A stretch of DNA of 64,000 bases from contig NZ_JAUFQG010000006.1 in the NCBI RefSeq assembly GCF_030409605.1, positions 744,001-808,000 on the forward strand, given 5' to 3'. Numbering within the stretch: position 1 is the first letter of the stretch; each line of letters starts with the position of its first letter. The notes under the pieces were generated by a model. It made no database searches and was not told the origin of the DNA. It worked only from the letters and a program-made list of their open reading frames with translations. The translations under genes and the position numbers were made by a program. Source of the stretch: Simiduia curdlanivorans (GTDB lineage: Bacteria; Pseudomonadota; Gammaproteobacteria; Pseudomonadales; Cellvibrionaceae). Shown here one piece after another: positions 1 through 10,800 of the stretch.

Positions 1-1353
1 CACGACATTCAACTTTATAAAGATGGCGACACCCACCACATCAGCACCCAAACACCCTATATTGCAATGGATAGAGATTTTGAACTCAGTTGGCAGCCTG
101 TTGCCAACCAGCAGCCTGAAATTGCGCTATTTACCGAAACCATTAATAACGAGAACTACGGCCTTTTGTTGTTCGTGCCACCCACGAGCCGTAATGCAGT
201 CGCGAGCCTCGCCAGAGATATTACCTTTATTATCGATACCTCTGGCTCTATGTCAGGCCCATCAATCATCCAAGCCAAGGAAAGCTTGTTATTAGCCATT
301 TCAAAACTTAACGCCAGTGATAGATTCAACATTATCGAGTTCAATTCAAACTTCAGCCAACTTTTCGCGCACTCGGCCAGCGCCGATCAACACAATCAAG
401 CCAAGGCGCGACGTTTCGTTAACAATTTGCAGGCCTCTGGCGGCACTGAAATTTACCCACCTTTAGATGCTGCACTGAGTGCCAACACCGACAGCGACTG
501 GTTAAAGCAAATCGTTTTCATCACCGATGGCAGTGTCGGCAACGAAGCTCAACTGTTCGCCTTGATTCACGAAAAGCTCGCCAATGCGCGCTTGTTTACC
601 GTTGGTATAGGCTCGGCACCGAACAGTTTTTTTATGCGCAAAGCGGCACAATTTGGCCGAGGTACGTTTACCCATATCGGCGATAGCCACGAAGTGGCCA
701 CAAAAATGCAGCCCCTATTTGATCAATTAGGTGCAACGCTATTGAGTCAAGTGAAGGTGCAGTGGCCGGCGGGCATTGAAACTGAAATATGGCCGAACCG
801 GATTCCGGATTTATACACCCACGAACCCTTGCTGTTAGCCGTTAAATTTCAGGGCGAACTCGCGGATCAACAAACCGTCAGCGTCAGTGGCAACAGCCAA
901 AACGCGCGCTGGAGCCGCGATGTAACAGTGAATATACCGACGCCGGCAAAGGCGCCATTAATCTCGCCGACACAGCCAAAAGGTATCGCAACCTTATGGG
1001 CAAGAGCAAAGATTGAAGCACTACTCGACGAAAAAGTTCGCGGCAGAAAAGACACAGAGGTAAGGGCCGACGTTTTACCTATCGCCCTGCGTCACGAACT
1101 GCTGTCGCCCTATACCAGCTTCATCGCGGTGGACGAAACACCCGAAGCCGAGCGCCCACAAGATCAAAAACTCAGCGCCAATCCGGTTGCCAATCTCGTG
1201 CCCTTTGGTCAAACGGTGCCCACGATTGCCTATCCAAAGACAGCCACCACGGCACCTCAACAAACGGTGATTGCACTGACTCTTCTGTTACTTGGGTTGC
1301 TATTGCGAGGCTGGCGCCTAGGCCGCACCAGAGTGTGGAGGCTTGGGGTATGA
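1..1353 (+). CDS. VWA-domain sortase target protein (5' truncated)
   Basis: The reading frame is open to the left edge, so the gene begins outside the window; the first in-window Met (67) is internal. A von Willebrand A domain starts with the MIDAS-type segment FIIDTSGSMSG (DxSxS), followed by a TDG motif typical of metal-ion-dependent adhesion. The C-terminus holds YPKTA (codons at 1231-1245), then a hydrophobic stretch and an Arg-rich tail, which is the layout of a sortase sorting signal. The next gene, overlapping by 4 nt, is a sortase. This matches the marine proteobacterial sortase target family (VIT plus VWA); the VIT domain would lie upstream and is not visible. The natural role of the family is unknown; surface or periplasmic anchoring is inferred. 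Confidence 0.9.
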   Translation, partial: HDIQLYKDGDTHHISTQTPYIAMDRDFELSWQPVANQQPEIALFTETINNENYGLLLFVPPTSRNAVASLARDITFIIDTSGSMSGPSIIQAKESLLLAISKLNASDRFNIIEFNSNFSQLFAHSASADQHNQAKARRFVNNLQASGGTEIYPPLDAALSANTDSDWLKQIVFITDGSVGNEAQLFALIHEKLANARLFTVGIGSAPNSFFMRKAAQFGRGTFTHIGDSHEVATKMQPLFDQLGATLLSQVKVQWPAGIETEIWPNRIPDLYTHEPLLLAVKFQGELADQQTVSVSGNSQNARWSRDVTVNIPTPAKAPLISPTQPKGIATLWARAKIEALLDEKVRGRKDTEVRADVLPIALRHELLSPYTSFIAVDETPEAERPQDQKLSANPVANLVPFGQTVPTIAYPKTATTAPQQTVIALTLLLLGLLLRGWRLGRTRVWRLGV

Positions 1354-1943
1354 ATGTGTCTAGGGCGATGTTAATTCGCCTGCTAAATGCCCGCCTGCTA
1401 CAAACCCTACTGCTGCTTTGCAGTCTTTACTTCGGCGCCAACGCCTGTTGGATACATATAAAAGCGGAAATTGCCCAACTATTGATCAATCAGGCCTGGC
1501 AAAAAACGCTCGCAGCACCTGAACAAAAAACAGCGCCCTGGGCTTGGGCCGACACCCAACCGGTGGCACGCTTAAAGCTTCCGAATGAAGAGACTTTCGT
1601 GGTGCTAAATGGATCACAAGGCAACAGCTTAGCCTTCGGCCCAGGGTTGGTGGAGGGCAGTGACGCACCTGGGCAGGGTTTTAGCGTAATAGGCGGTCAT
1701 AGAGATACGCATTTCGCCGCCTTAGAAAAAGCAGAGCCTGGGCAGAGGCTCGCGATTCAGAATACACAGGGTGCGTGGATCGAATACCGCATCACCGAGG
1801 CAAAGGTTATCGACATTAATCAGGTTGCATTGGAAAAATACGCATTAGAAAGTATTGTGCTGGTGACCTGCTATCCGTTTAATTCGATAGCAAGCGACCC
1901 AAATAAGCGCTGGGTGGTGAGCAGTGAGCGCATTAAATTTTAA
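1350..1943 (+). CDS. Class GN sortase
   Basis: Sortases cleave a C-terminal sorting signal and transfer the protein to an amine acceptor. Visible features are one N-terminal hydrophobic segment (membrane anchor), His117 in GGHRDTH, Cys174 in VLVTCYPF and Arg187 in NKRWVV, the three residues expected of a sortase active site. The start is placed at ATG 1350, overlapping the upstream stop as ATGA; an in-frame GTG at 1335 would add five residues but lies inside the upstream gene. It is one of the rare Gram-negative sortases that serve a dedicated substrate, here the preceding VWA protein. Length about 197 residues, normal for the class. Confidence 0.93.
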   Translation: MNVSRAMLIRLLNARLLQTLLLLCSLYFGANACWIHIKAEIAQLLINQAWQKTLAAPEQKTAPWAWADTQPVARLKLPNEETFVVLNGSQGNSLAFGPGLVEGSDAPGQGFSVIGGHRDTHFAALEKAEPGQRLAIQNTQGAWIEYRITEAKVIDINQVALEKYALESIVLVTCYPFNSIASDPNKRWVVSSERIKF

Positions 1944-1965
1944 CCTGCTGGCAATGGCACCATAA

Positions 1966-2922
1966 CTAAGTGCCGGCCGGTGTCGGCGCGATTGACACCA
2001 GATTTCGGCCACCGTGTTTTGATTGATATAGCGCTTGGTCTGCTGCTTCAAACCAGGCGGTTTCAGAGTCATAACCTGAATCTATTTGTGCAATACCTAA
2101 GCTCACGGTAAAGCGTATTTCATGTTCTTCATAGGTGACCACTTGTGCTTCAATTTTTTTACGCAGGCGCTCGGAAAAGATTCGAGCCCCTTCGCTATCG
2201 GTATGGGGCAATATAATGGTGAATTCTTCGCCACCGTAGCGGCCAACGCAATCACTGTCGCGCGCGCACTCCTGCGCTATTGCCGCAACCAATTTAATGA
2301 TGACATCACCGGCTTGGTGGCCGTAGGTGTCGTTAACCTTTTTAAAATGGTCGATATCAAAAATAACCAAACTGTATAACCGGTTGTAACGCTTATGTAG
2401 CGACCAGGTATGCTCTAACTGCTCCTGCCAATAGCCACGATTAAACAGCCCAGTTAAACGATCTGTGCGGCTCAGCACAGCCAGCTCTTTATTGGCCGAC
2501 TGGAGTGCCAATTTATTTACCGCAATGTCGGTAACGTCGTAAAGCGTCATAGTCACGAGATTAGTTTCACCTTCGGCTGAGTGAATCGCGCGCAGGACAA
2601 TATTTTGATACATAAAATGCGATTTGGCGGTCACTGGGCGATAGGCTGAAAATGCCATCAAATGCGGCACCTGCTCCCAGGTAATGAACACTTCATTTTC
2701 CAGTAGTAACACGGTATCCAGCTCGCGCTGGAACCAAGGTTCGGCAAGTATTGGGTAGGTTTCAAATAAACTGCGCGCGCGCATTTCTGTAGAGCTGTAG
2801 CCCGAGTGGTTTTCCATAAAATGGTTCCACACCTCAACTTTACCGCTACGGTCAAACACCACCAACCCCAAGTCGATATGGGTAACCATATCCATGAGCC
2901 AATGTACTTCGCGCATCTCCAT
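1966..2922 (-). CDS. PAS-GGDEF diguanylate cyclase
   Basis: Predicted to make cyclic di-GMP from two GTP. The first ~130 residues form a PAS-like sensor (LGLVVFDRSGKVEVWN is typical), followed by a GGDEF domain with an intact GGEEF active-site motif. An RDSD sequence sits exactly five residues upstream of GGEEF, the position of the RxxD inhibitory site, so product inhibition is likely. The start at 2922 shares one base with the stop of the upstream response-regulator gene (TAATG), with an AGGAG ribosome site eight bases before it; a longer in-frame version would run through that gene. No membrane segment, so it is cytoplasmic. The pair is probably co-expressed and works in one signalling path. 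Confidence 0.92.
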   Translation of the reverse strand: MEMREVHWLMDMVTHIDLGLVVFDRSGKVEVWNHFMENHSGYSSTEMRARSLFETYPILAEPWFQRELDTVLLLENEVFITWEQVPHLMAFSAYRPVTAKSHFMYQNIVLRAIHSAEGETNLVTMTLYDVTDIAVNKLALQSANKELAVLSRTDRLTGLFNRGYWQEQLEHTWSLHKRYNRLYSLVIFDIDHFKKVNDTYGHQAGDVIIKLVAAIAQECARDSDCVGRYGGEEFTIILPHTDSEGARIFSERLRKKIEAQVVTYEEHEIRFTVSLGIAQIDSGYDSETAWFEAADQALYQSKHGGRNLVSIAPTPAGT

Positions 2923-3980
2923 TAGTTGAGCTCCTCGTCTAACAACAGACCAACGCGCTCTAATATGTGCTCGCCGCTCACCTTCGGCATTAGAATCATT
3001 AAATCGCAACCAAAACCGCGCTCGGAAAATACGTAGGGGATTTCCACCATGAGTACATCGTCAATCGCGGAGTTGTAAATATATTCACTGCCCATAATAT
3101 TTTGTGCCAACATGACCGGCTGGCTTTTACTGAAGCTCAAATCCACTTCTTTGCCAAAGCGAGATAAAAAGGCACCAATTAATACCGATGCCGCGTCTAA
3201 AATTGGCGCATTATTGGATTCGGCTTGTGAGCGCAGTTCGGCCATCAACCGACGCAGCCCAGTCACGCCATCGCGGTCGGCATAGAGAATTGCTTCGCCC
3301 GCCATACCACGCGATACGAAACCTTGGCTGACAACTGTTTGACCGCCCAACTGAAAAACGCCAAGCGCCATTTCCAATTCCGCCGGCGTTAGCCAAGCGA
3401 CATTGGGGATGGGCAGCTGAATAAAAGTACCGAGCAACTTAGCCAGTTTGGCGGCGGCATCGCCCATGGCAATGTTTGACACTTCGCGCAAGCTATCGAG
3501 TGGGCTTACGGCTATGTCTTGATCTTGGCGACTTGCGGCAACAGCGGTAGGTGCTTCCTGTTGCAGTGGCTGGCTCACGCTAGGAGCTGATGCTTGCGCT
3601 TTGGCCATCGGTTCTTCGGCGCCAATAAAGCCGTAATCGCGCAGGGTTTTTTGCAGTTTGTCCGCATCGATCGGCTTTTGAATGAAATCCAGCGCGCCCA
3701 ACGCCATCACTTTTTCTCTGGCGCGGGGCTGAATATCGCCGGAGATAACAATCACGCCGCATTCAATTTGACGCTCGCGCATGGCGGCTAGGGTTTCGAA
3801 ACCATCCAGCACCGGCATGGTTAAATCGAGCAACAATAGATCAATGGTTTCTGCGGCAAATACCTCGAGGGCCATGGCGCCGTGCTCGGCAAAAACAATA
3901 TGCTCGGCAAAACCAGACGGCAGTGATCTTGCCGCCTGCTTTCTGGCCATACCAGAGTCGTCACAGATGAGTATACGCAC
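2922..3980 (-). CDS. Response regulator with CheC-like phosphatase domain
   Basis: The N-terminal receiver domain has the acidic pair in ICDDSG and the phospho-acceptor Asp52 in LLLDLTMP, plus the conserved Lys in FIQKPID. After a Gln/Ala-rich linker (about residues 120-155) comes a CheC/CheX-like segment: LREVSNIAMGDAA fits the ExxN active-site helix of CheC phosphatases. A second, more degenerate helix (LDAASVLIGAFLSRFG) lacks the full motif. The start is GTG at 3980 with no strong ribosome site. REC-CheC proteins are known to act in chemotaxis-like or c-di-GMP-linked signalling; here the coupled diguanylate cyclase downstream points to the second. The partner kinase is not in this window. 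Confidence 0.87.
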   Translation of the reverse strand: MRILICDDSGMARKQAARSLPSGFAEHIVFAEHGAMALEVFAAETIDLLLLDLTMPVLDGFETLAAMRERQIECGVIVISGDIQPRAREKVMALGALDFIQKPIDADKLQKTLRDYGFIGAEEPMAKAQASAPSVSQPLQQEAPTAVAASRQDQDIAVSPLDSLREVSNIAMGDAAAKLAKLLGTFIQLPIPNVAWLTPAELEMALGVFQLGGQTVVSQGFVSRGMAGEAILYADRDGVTGLRRLMAELRSQAESNNAPILDAASVLIGAFLSRFGKEVDLSFSKSQPVMLAQNIMGSEYIYNSAIDDVLMVEIPYVFSERGFGCDLMILMPKVSGEHILERVGLLLDEELN

Positions 3981-4130
3981 GTGTTAGCAGTACCCTTTTA
4001 TTTTAGGCTTATGACAGTATGGCATAGGCTCTGTGCTTTGCTGGGTAATGATGAAAATCTCATCCCTGACCGGTCTGCTAGAACTGCGCTAAATCATTAT
4101 CACCAAGACGCCTGTTACCCGAATTCAGCG

Positions 4131-5933
4131 CTACCCTATGGCTCGGGTCGCTTGCACTAACCAGTCGAGATCGGCGCCAGACAAGCGCGGCGCAATGGCC
4201 TTTGCTACCTGCAAATGATAATTGTTAACCCACTCTATCTCTTGCGCGGTCAACATGCTCAGGTCAAACAGCCGCGTGTCCAATGGCACCAGGGTCAGCA
4301 CTTCGAACTCATAGGTCTCCCGCTCTGAACCTTCGAGTGCAGCGCAGTGTTGCACCGCCACTAGATTTTCAATGCGAATGCCAAAGGCGTGATCGCGGTA
4401 ATAACCCGGCTCGTTTGAACACACCATCCCGGGCATGAGAGGCACCCTTACAGGGCTCTTGCCAATGCGCTGCGGGCCCTCGTGCACATTGAGAAAATGA
4501 CCGACGCCGTGACCGGTACCGTGATCGTAATCAAAACCCTCGGCCCAGAGAAATTGCCGCGCCAACGCGTCCAATTGATGCCCCGTAGTGCCCTTGGGAA
4601 AACGCGCCAAAGACAAGGCAATATGGCCTTTTAGTACCAAGGTCACCATACGTTTCATTTCTGCCGTTACCTGCCCTATGGCAACCGTGCGGGTAATATC
4701 CGTGGTGCCATCTGGGTATTGACCACCTGAATCGACTAAATAAAGGCTGTTATTTGGCATGACGGCTGGGGTGCCGTTGAGGTGACTGTAATGGCACATG
4801 GCGGCGTTACCACCTACCGCAGAAATGGTATCGAAACTCGTGTCCCTAAACTCCGGCAGCGCCTTGCGAAAGCTCAGCAGTTTGTCGGCCAATTGGCCTT
4901 CGTCGTGAAAACGCCCAGCCGTTACCTCGGCATCAAGCCAGGCCAGGTAGCGACACACCGCTACCGCATCGCGAATATGGGCCTCGCGCATACCGGCTAG
5001 TTCAGCGGCGTTTTTACAGGCTTTCGGCAACGCCACGGGATCACTACCTGGTACCAAGGTTGCGCCGGCGGCTTTGGCCAATTGTTGCGCCCAGGCATTC
5101 GATTGGTCGCTGTCGATTAGAAGGCGCTGATCTTTCAAGCCAGACAGTGCAGCCGCTAGGTCGGCCTCTGGCGCAAAGCTAACCCCGGCGCCCACATGGG
5201 CTTCAACGCCGGCAGCTAACTTGCGGGTATCGAGGAAAAAGGTCATATCACCGCGGCTATTTATCAGTGCCGCACCCAGCACCACCGGTAAACAGGGAAT
5301 GTCTTGACCGCGGATGTTTAACAGCCAAGCAATGGAATCCAGTGCAGTAATCAGGGCCACATCGGCGCCTTGTTCGGCAATCAGCGCCCCGATTCGCTGG
5401 CGCTTTTCTAGACTCGTCGCGCCGGCTCCAGCATGGTCGAACAGGGTGATGGCGTCCACACTCGGCTCCGGTCGATCGAGCCAAAGGCTATCGATGGGGT
5501 TAACCACCGGCACCAAGGTCAAACCACGCTTGGCCAGCGACGCTTGCGCTTGCTCGGCCCAGCTGGCGGTGTGCATTCTAGGGTCGTAGCCGACCCGCTG
5601 TTGGCCGCTACCCTTGTCCATAGATTGCGCTAGCCACGCCTCCCAACTGTCGTCAGTCATGCTCTGGTAGCTAAAGTGATCGGCCGATACCTGCGACTTC
5701 ACCTGAATGGTGTAGCGGCCATCGACAAATATCGCCGCCTTTTCGAGGCCCACCAAGGCAAATCCCGCTGAGCCGGTGAAACCGGTTAACCACCACAGGC
5801 GCTCGTTGTGTTCGGGCACGTACTCGCCCAAGTATTCATCGGCTCTGGGCTGAATAAACGCCTGCACACCTAGATCCTTCAAACATTGGCGCAGTGCGGT
5901 TAAACGAGACTCGGTGGCTAATAGCTGTGACAT
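4131..5933 (-). CDS. Xaa-Pro aminopeptidase (aminopeptidase P, M24B)
   Basis: Removes an N-terminal residue preceding proline. Two creatinase-like N-terminal domains (about residues 1-300) precede a pita-bread peptidase domain. The metal ligands are visible: the two Asp of LVDSGGQYPDGTTDITR, the His of GTGHGVGHFLNVHEGP, and the Glu residues in SNEPGYY and IRIENL. About 600 residues long, matching the long three-domain form of the family rather than the ~440-residue E. coli PepP. Start at ATG 5933 (MSQLL); the frame extends 32 codons upstream but that stretch is atypical and overlaps the divergent argS leader. No signal peptide, so cytoplasmic. Confidence 0.93.
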   Translation of the reverse strand: MSQLLATESRLTALRQCLKDLGVQAFIQPRADEYLGEYVPEHNERLWWLTGFTGSAGFALVGLEKAAIFVDGRYTIQVKSQVSADHFSYQSMTDDSWEAWLAQSMDKGSGQQRVGYDPRMHTASWAEQAQASLAKRGLTLVPVVNPIDSLWLDRPEPSVDAITLFDHAGAGATSLEKRQRIGALIAEQGADVALITALDSIAWLLNIRGQDIPCLPVVLGAALINSRGDMTFFLDTRKLAAGVEAHVGAGVSFAPEADLAAALSGLKDQRLLIDSDQSNAWAQQLAKAAGATLVPGSDPVALPKACKNAAELAGMREAHIRDAVAVCRYLAWLDAEVTAGRFHDEGQLADKLLSFRKALPEFRDTSFDTISAVGGNAAMCHYSHLNGTPAVMPNNSLYLVDSGGQYPDGTTDITRTVAIGQVTAEMKRMVTLVLKGHIALSLARFPKGTTGHQLDALARQFLWAEGFDYDHGTGHGVGHFLNVHEGPQRIGKSPVRVPLMPGMVCSNEPGYYRDHAFGIRIENLVAVQHCAALEGSERETYEFEVLTLVPLDTRLFDLSMLTAQEIEWVNNYHLQVAKAIAPRLSGADLDWLVQATRAIG

Positions 5934-6091
5934 AATGACTCCAAAATACGGTCTAAGGCGTGCAGTGTAACCAACTGGGCAGGCCTTTACACAGCCAGAC
6001 GCGAACATTGTGCCTTGCAACTGGGCCACAGGCCGTTAAAATCCGCAACCTTTGTAGTCACAACGAATCAGGCCCAAGAGCCACATACCCT

Positions 6092-7825
6092 ATGAATATC
6101 CGTCAATTACTCACCGAAAAAGCCGAGGCCGCCATGCTGGCCGCTGGCATTCCCGCCGGCGCTAACGCCAGCGTCGCACCATCGAAAAAAGCCGGCTTCG
6201 GCGACTACCAAATTAACGGCGCCATGGCCGCAGCCAAGCAGCTAAAAACCAATCCGCGGGAACTGGCAGCGCGCATTGTTGAGTATTTGGATTTAACGGA
6301 TATTGCCACCAAGGTAGAAGTGGCTGGGCCTGGCTTTATCAATATCGACCTCAACCCCGCCTGGCTAAGCGACCAGGTGACCCATCTATTGCACGACGCG
6401 CGTCTGGCTTTAGATAAAGTGGCCGAGCCGCTCAAGGTGGTGATCGATTACTCGGCGCCCAACCTCGCCAAAGAAATGCACGTGGGCCATATTCGCTCAA
6501 CCATTATTGGCGACTCGCTGGCGCGCTTGCTGGAATTCCAGGGCCATAAGGTTATTCGGCAAAATCACGTGGGCGACTGGGGCACTCAGTTTGGAATGTT
6601 GATTGCGGAATTGGAAGAACATTTGGCGGGCAACGAGAGCGCCAATATCGCACTCAAAGATTTAGAAAAATTTTACCAACAATCTAAACAGCATTTTGAT
6701 CAAGACGAAAATTTTGCCCAGAAAGCGCGCGACTATGTGGTAAAACTTCAAGGCGGCGACGCTAGAATTTTGGAGCTGTGGCAAGAATTTAAATCCATCT
6801 CCTTAGCGCACGGCGAAGAAAATTACCGCAAGCTCAATGTAACCCTTACGCCCAAAGATGTAATGGGCGAAAGTGCCTACAACGATGACCTCCCAGTTTT
6901 GGTTGCCGATCTGGTCAACAAAGGTATTGCGGTCGAGGACCAAGGCGCGAAAGTGGCATTCCTCGACGAAATGAAAGACAAGGAAGGCAACCCATCGGTG
7001 GTCATCATCCAGAAACAAGGCGGCGGTTTCCTCTATGCCACGACCGATTTAGCGGCGATGCGCCATCGCGTCAACACCCTCGGCGCCAACCGCATTATGT
7101 ATTTCATCGATGCCCGTCAATCGCTGCACATGCAACAGGTATTCACCCTCGGCCGTAAAGCTGGCTACGCTGGCGACGCGGTTAGCCTCGAGCACCATGC
7201 CTTCGGCACCATGATGGGCACAGACGGAAAGCCCTTCAAAACCCGCTCTGGCGGTACGGTAAAACTGGCAGAACTATTAGATGAAGCCGTTGAGCGCGCG
7301 ACTAAGGTCGTGGCCGAGAAAAACACCGAGCTTTCTAGCCAAGAGGTTAGCGAGATTGGCCGAAAAGTGGGCATTGGCGCGGTAAAATACGCAGACTTAT
7401 CGAAAACCCGCACCAATGATTACGTGTTTAATTGGGACGCCATGCTGGCATTTGAAGGCAACACCGGGCCCTATTTGCAATACGCTTACACGCGCATTCA
7501 AAGCATTTTTCGCAAAGCCGGCGGCTTACCAACCACTGCCGTCATTAGCTTAGAGACCGAACAAGAAAAAGCACTGGCACTGCGCCTTTTACAATTAGCC
7601 GAAGCCTTCGAGCAAATGAGCACCGAGGCACTGCCCCACGTCTTGTGTAATTATTTATACGAATTGGCCAGTTTATACATGAGCTTTTACGAAGCCTGCC
7701 CCATGTTAAAAGAGGGTATAGATGAGCAGGTAAAAAATAGTCGCCTGATGTTAAGCCAGGCAACCGCTAAAACCCTAGCGCTGGGCTTAGATATGTTAGG
7801 CATTGAAGTGAGTGAAAAAATGTAA
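6092..7825 (+). CDS. argS: Arginyl-tRNA synthetase
   Basis: Charges tRNA-Arg with arginine. The product is 577 residues, the same length as the E. coli enzyme. The N-terminal Add-1 domain is followed by the class I HIGH motif in MHVGHIRSTIIGD, and a degenerate KMSKS-equivalent loop with PFKTRSGG, as is usual for this synthetase. The C-terminal anticodon-binding helical domain ends in GIEVSEKM, a typical ArgRS terminus. ATG 6092 is chosen because the family starts with a short MNIRQLL-like segment; the frame upstream overlaps the divergent aminopeptidase gene. Essential housekeeping gene. Confidence 0.97.
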   Translation: MNIRQLLTEKAEAAMLAAGIPAGANASVAPSKKAGFGDYQINGAMAAAKQLKTNPRELAARIVEYLDLTDIATKVEVAGPGFINIDLNPAWLSDQVTHLLHDARLALDKVAEPLKVVIDYSAPNLAKEMHVGHIRSTIIGDSLARLLEFQGHKVIRQNHVGDWGTQFGMLIAELEEHLAGNESANIALKDLEKFYQQSKQHFDQDENFAQKARDYVVKLQGGDARILELWQEFKSISLAHGEENYRKLNVTLTPKDVMGESAYNDDLPVLVADLVNKGIAVEDQGAKVAFLDEMKDKEGNPSVVIIQKQGGGFLYATTDLAAMRHRVNTLGANRIMYFIDARQSLHMQQVFTLGRKAGYAGDAVSLEHHAFGTMMGTDGKPFKTRSGGTVKLAELLDEAVERATKVVAEKNTELSSQEVSEIGRKVGIGAVKYADLSKTRTNDYVFNWDAMLAFEGNTGPYLQYAYTRIQSIFRKAGGLPTTAVISLETEQEKALALRLLQLAEAFEQMSTEALPHVLCNYLYELASLYMSFYEACPMLKEGIDEQVKNSRLMLSQATAKTLALGLDMLGIEVSEKM

Positions 7826-7839
7826 GCCGGCGTTGAGGT

Positions 7840-10800
7840 CTAATCCTTAGACAGCGAGGGGGGTATTTCATCCCCCTCTTGATCAATCAACCAATCCGTA
7901 CTCGCATACCACTCGGCAATAGATGCTTCAGGCATAGGCCTACCTAAGAAATAACCCTGAGCTTGATTGCACCCCATCGCCTCCAAGCACGATAGTGTCT
8001 CTTGATTTTCTACCCCTTCGGCAACCACATGCAAACCCAAGTTGTGCGCCAAGTTTATGGTAGAGCGCACGATAATTTCGTCTTGCTTATCTTGCAACAT
8101 ATTTAGCACAAAAGAATAATCAATTTTCAGCGCCTGCACCGGCAGCTTTTTCAAATACGCCAACGACGAATAACCCGTACCGAAATCGTCAATGGACAAC
8201 TTAATGCCCATCTCGCTCAGCTGCTGCAGAATTAACAAAGCGCGGGTTGGATCGCTCATAATCGCGCTTTCAGTAATTTCTAACTCCAGCGCCGTAGGCG
8301 GCAAGCCCGCATCGGCCAACAAACTGGCAATTTTACGCGGCAATTTTTCATCCATGAGATTTCGCGTTGACAAGTTAATCGCCACGCTAACAAAGAAATT
8401 TCGATCGTGCCAAAGTCGACACTGCTCGATTGATTGCTTTAGCACCCACTCCGTCAGCGGGTGAATTATATCTGTGGCCTCGGCCATGGGAATGAATTCC
8501 GCCGGCGAGACAAAACCCAAGGTTGGGTGATCCCAGCGCAACAAGGCCTCAAAACCGTGCAAGCGTTGGGTCGACAACTCAATCTTGGGTTGAAAATGTA
8601 AAAACAATTCATCTTCGCGAATCGCCCGGCGCAACTCACTCATCAGCGAAAACCGCTTGGGCGAATGCGGGTCTATGTCAGAACTGTATACGGATATGCC
8701 AGAGTACTGAGCCTTGGCGTTATACATAGCCACATCGGCGTAGCGCATCAGGGTACTAACGTCATTGGCCTTTTCCGAGCGGATAGAAATACCAATAGCC
8801 GCGCCTATTTCACTGTGGAAGCCATCCAAGTTATAAGGTTCTCGGATGGCATCTAAAACCCGGTGAGCCACAACAACGGCCTGCTGGGCATTGCGAATAG
8901 AGGGCAGAAAGACAGCGAATTCATCGCCACCAAGGCGCGCCACGGTAGAGTCGATATAAGACAGCTCATCTAATAAGCGCGGGCCAATTTGCTTGAGTAA
9001 TTTATCACCGGTTTGATGGCCTAAGGTATCGTTGAGGTCTTTAAATCGATTCAAGTCGATGATCAATAAAGCCACCAGTTGATCCAATGATTTGGCACTC
9101 AACACTTTTTTGATCTTCTTATACAAGAAGTTTCTGTTGGGTAACCCGGTCAAAGCATCGTGGTTTGCCTGATACTCCATTTTGGCTAGATAACGGTGCC
9201 TCTCGGTAACATCTCGGGTAATACCCCACACATGGCATAAAAATCCATTATCGACGATACCTAAAGTACTCACAGTAAACTCTAAGCGCTCGCCGTTATT
9301 CTTATCGCGAAACGTTGGAATATCCAAAAGCCTATAGCCTGCAGCGATAAAACGTCTCATACCCTCGCGATGCGCTTCAATACCCCGATCAAACATTGGC
9401 ACGCCGAGCATCGATTCAGGGCTTGCACAGTCTCGAAAATCGGCCATCACTTGGTTGCACTCGGAAAAAAGCGCTCGCTCGCCCAACTGATCCACTTGCT
9501 GCTCTACCGGTAAGCTTACATCGATGGGGGGCTCCAACCGGCAACACCAAATGCCATCCATACAATTGCTGATAAACGCGCGATAACGGCCTTCACTATC
9601 GAGCAGTTCTTGCTCAATAATTTTTTGCTTGGTGACGTCGTGTAAAACCAACATAACACCATCAACTTGACCACTGTCGCTGGAGGTTGGCACCTTATCC
9701 ACTTCAAACCAGTACTGGCGATCGCCAAACCAAAGGCTTTCTGTAATACCTACCTCGGAGTAGTTTGTCCTCACCACCTGCATTATTTCACGCTGTAACT
9801 GCGGAATTTGCGGGCAATCCACAAATACTTCCACCAAGGTCAAACCATTCAAAGATTTGCCGTGAAAGAAGGCATCGGCACTGGCATTGCTATTTTTAAC
9901 TCGGCCCCAGCGGTCCAGATATAAAATCATATCTTGAACGTTATCGAGCAGCAGGCGCAGCTCCTTGCGCTGCTTATTAATAACTTGTTGCTGCTGATGA
10001 ATATGTGAAATATCGGTAAATATGTGGCCAACGGCAAAAATATTGCTGTTCTCGTCGCGCACGGGAAAACACGACCAAACATAATCTTTAGCTTGTTCCG
10101 CCATGAGCGGCAGCGATTGTTCTTCGGTAATAGTATCTTCCCGATTAATCGCCTCCTGCTCCCTTCGATGCAATAACGACACCGTCGACGCCTCGAGTAA
10201 ATGCTCGTCGCGCAATCCGATAATATTGACGGGTTTAGTGAAAAAAAGATTTTGGTAGCGGTCATTGGCGAGAAGATAGGTGCCCTTTACATCCTTTACC
10301 GCTATCGGCGGAGCACCGCGATGGCTCAGTACACCGCTCATCAGATTGGTATTTCTAGCCAGGGCATTCCGAGCTTGAAGCTCGGCAGATCGATCTTCGT
10401 ACTGCACAAGAATAAAACGCAAGCGCTTCTGCTCGTCCAACATCGGCGACATGCGAGCACGCAACTGCAATACCTGCGCCTCGCTAGGTTGGACACCCAA
10501 CAAGTGACCGAGGTTACAGGCCAAGTTTAAAGTTAACGCTTTGCCGTCATTGAACGAGGCCATCATTTCGTGGTGTGTTAACGGCGCCTCGGAAAAAATG
10601 GAATCGGCGAGTAGATTGCTGCCATTATATCGCGTCAGCAGCGAGCCGGGCGTTAACTGAAATAGATGCTCGCAGGCGGCATTGGCCCGCAACATAGCGC
10701 CTTCGGCGGTCAATAACGCCGTGGCGACTTGGCTTGAGTCAAATAGGCCATCAAACAGCTGGCGGTTGGTCTCTAAACTCTCCGTGGTGCTACGATTGAC

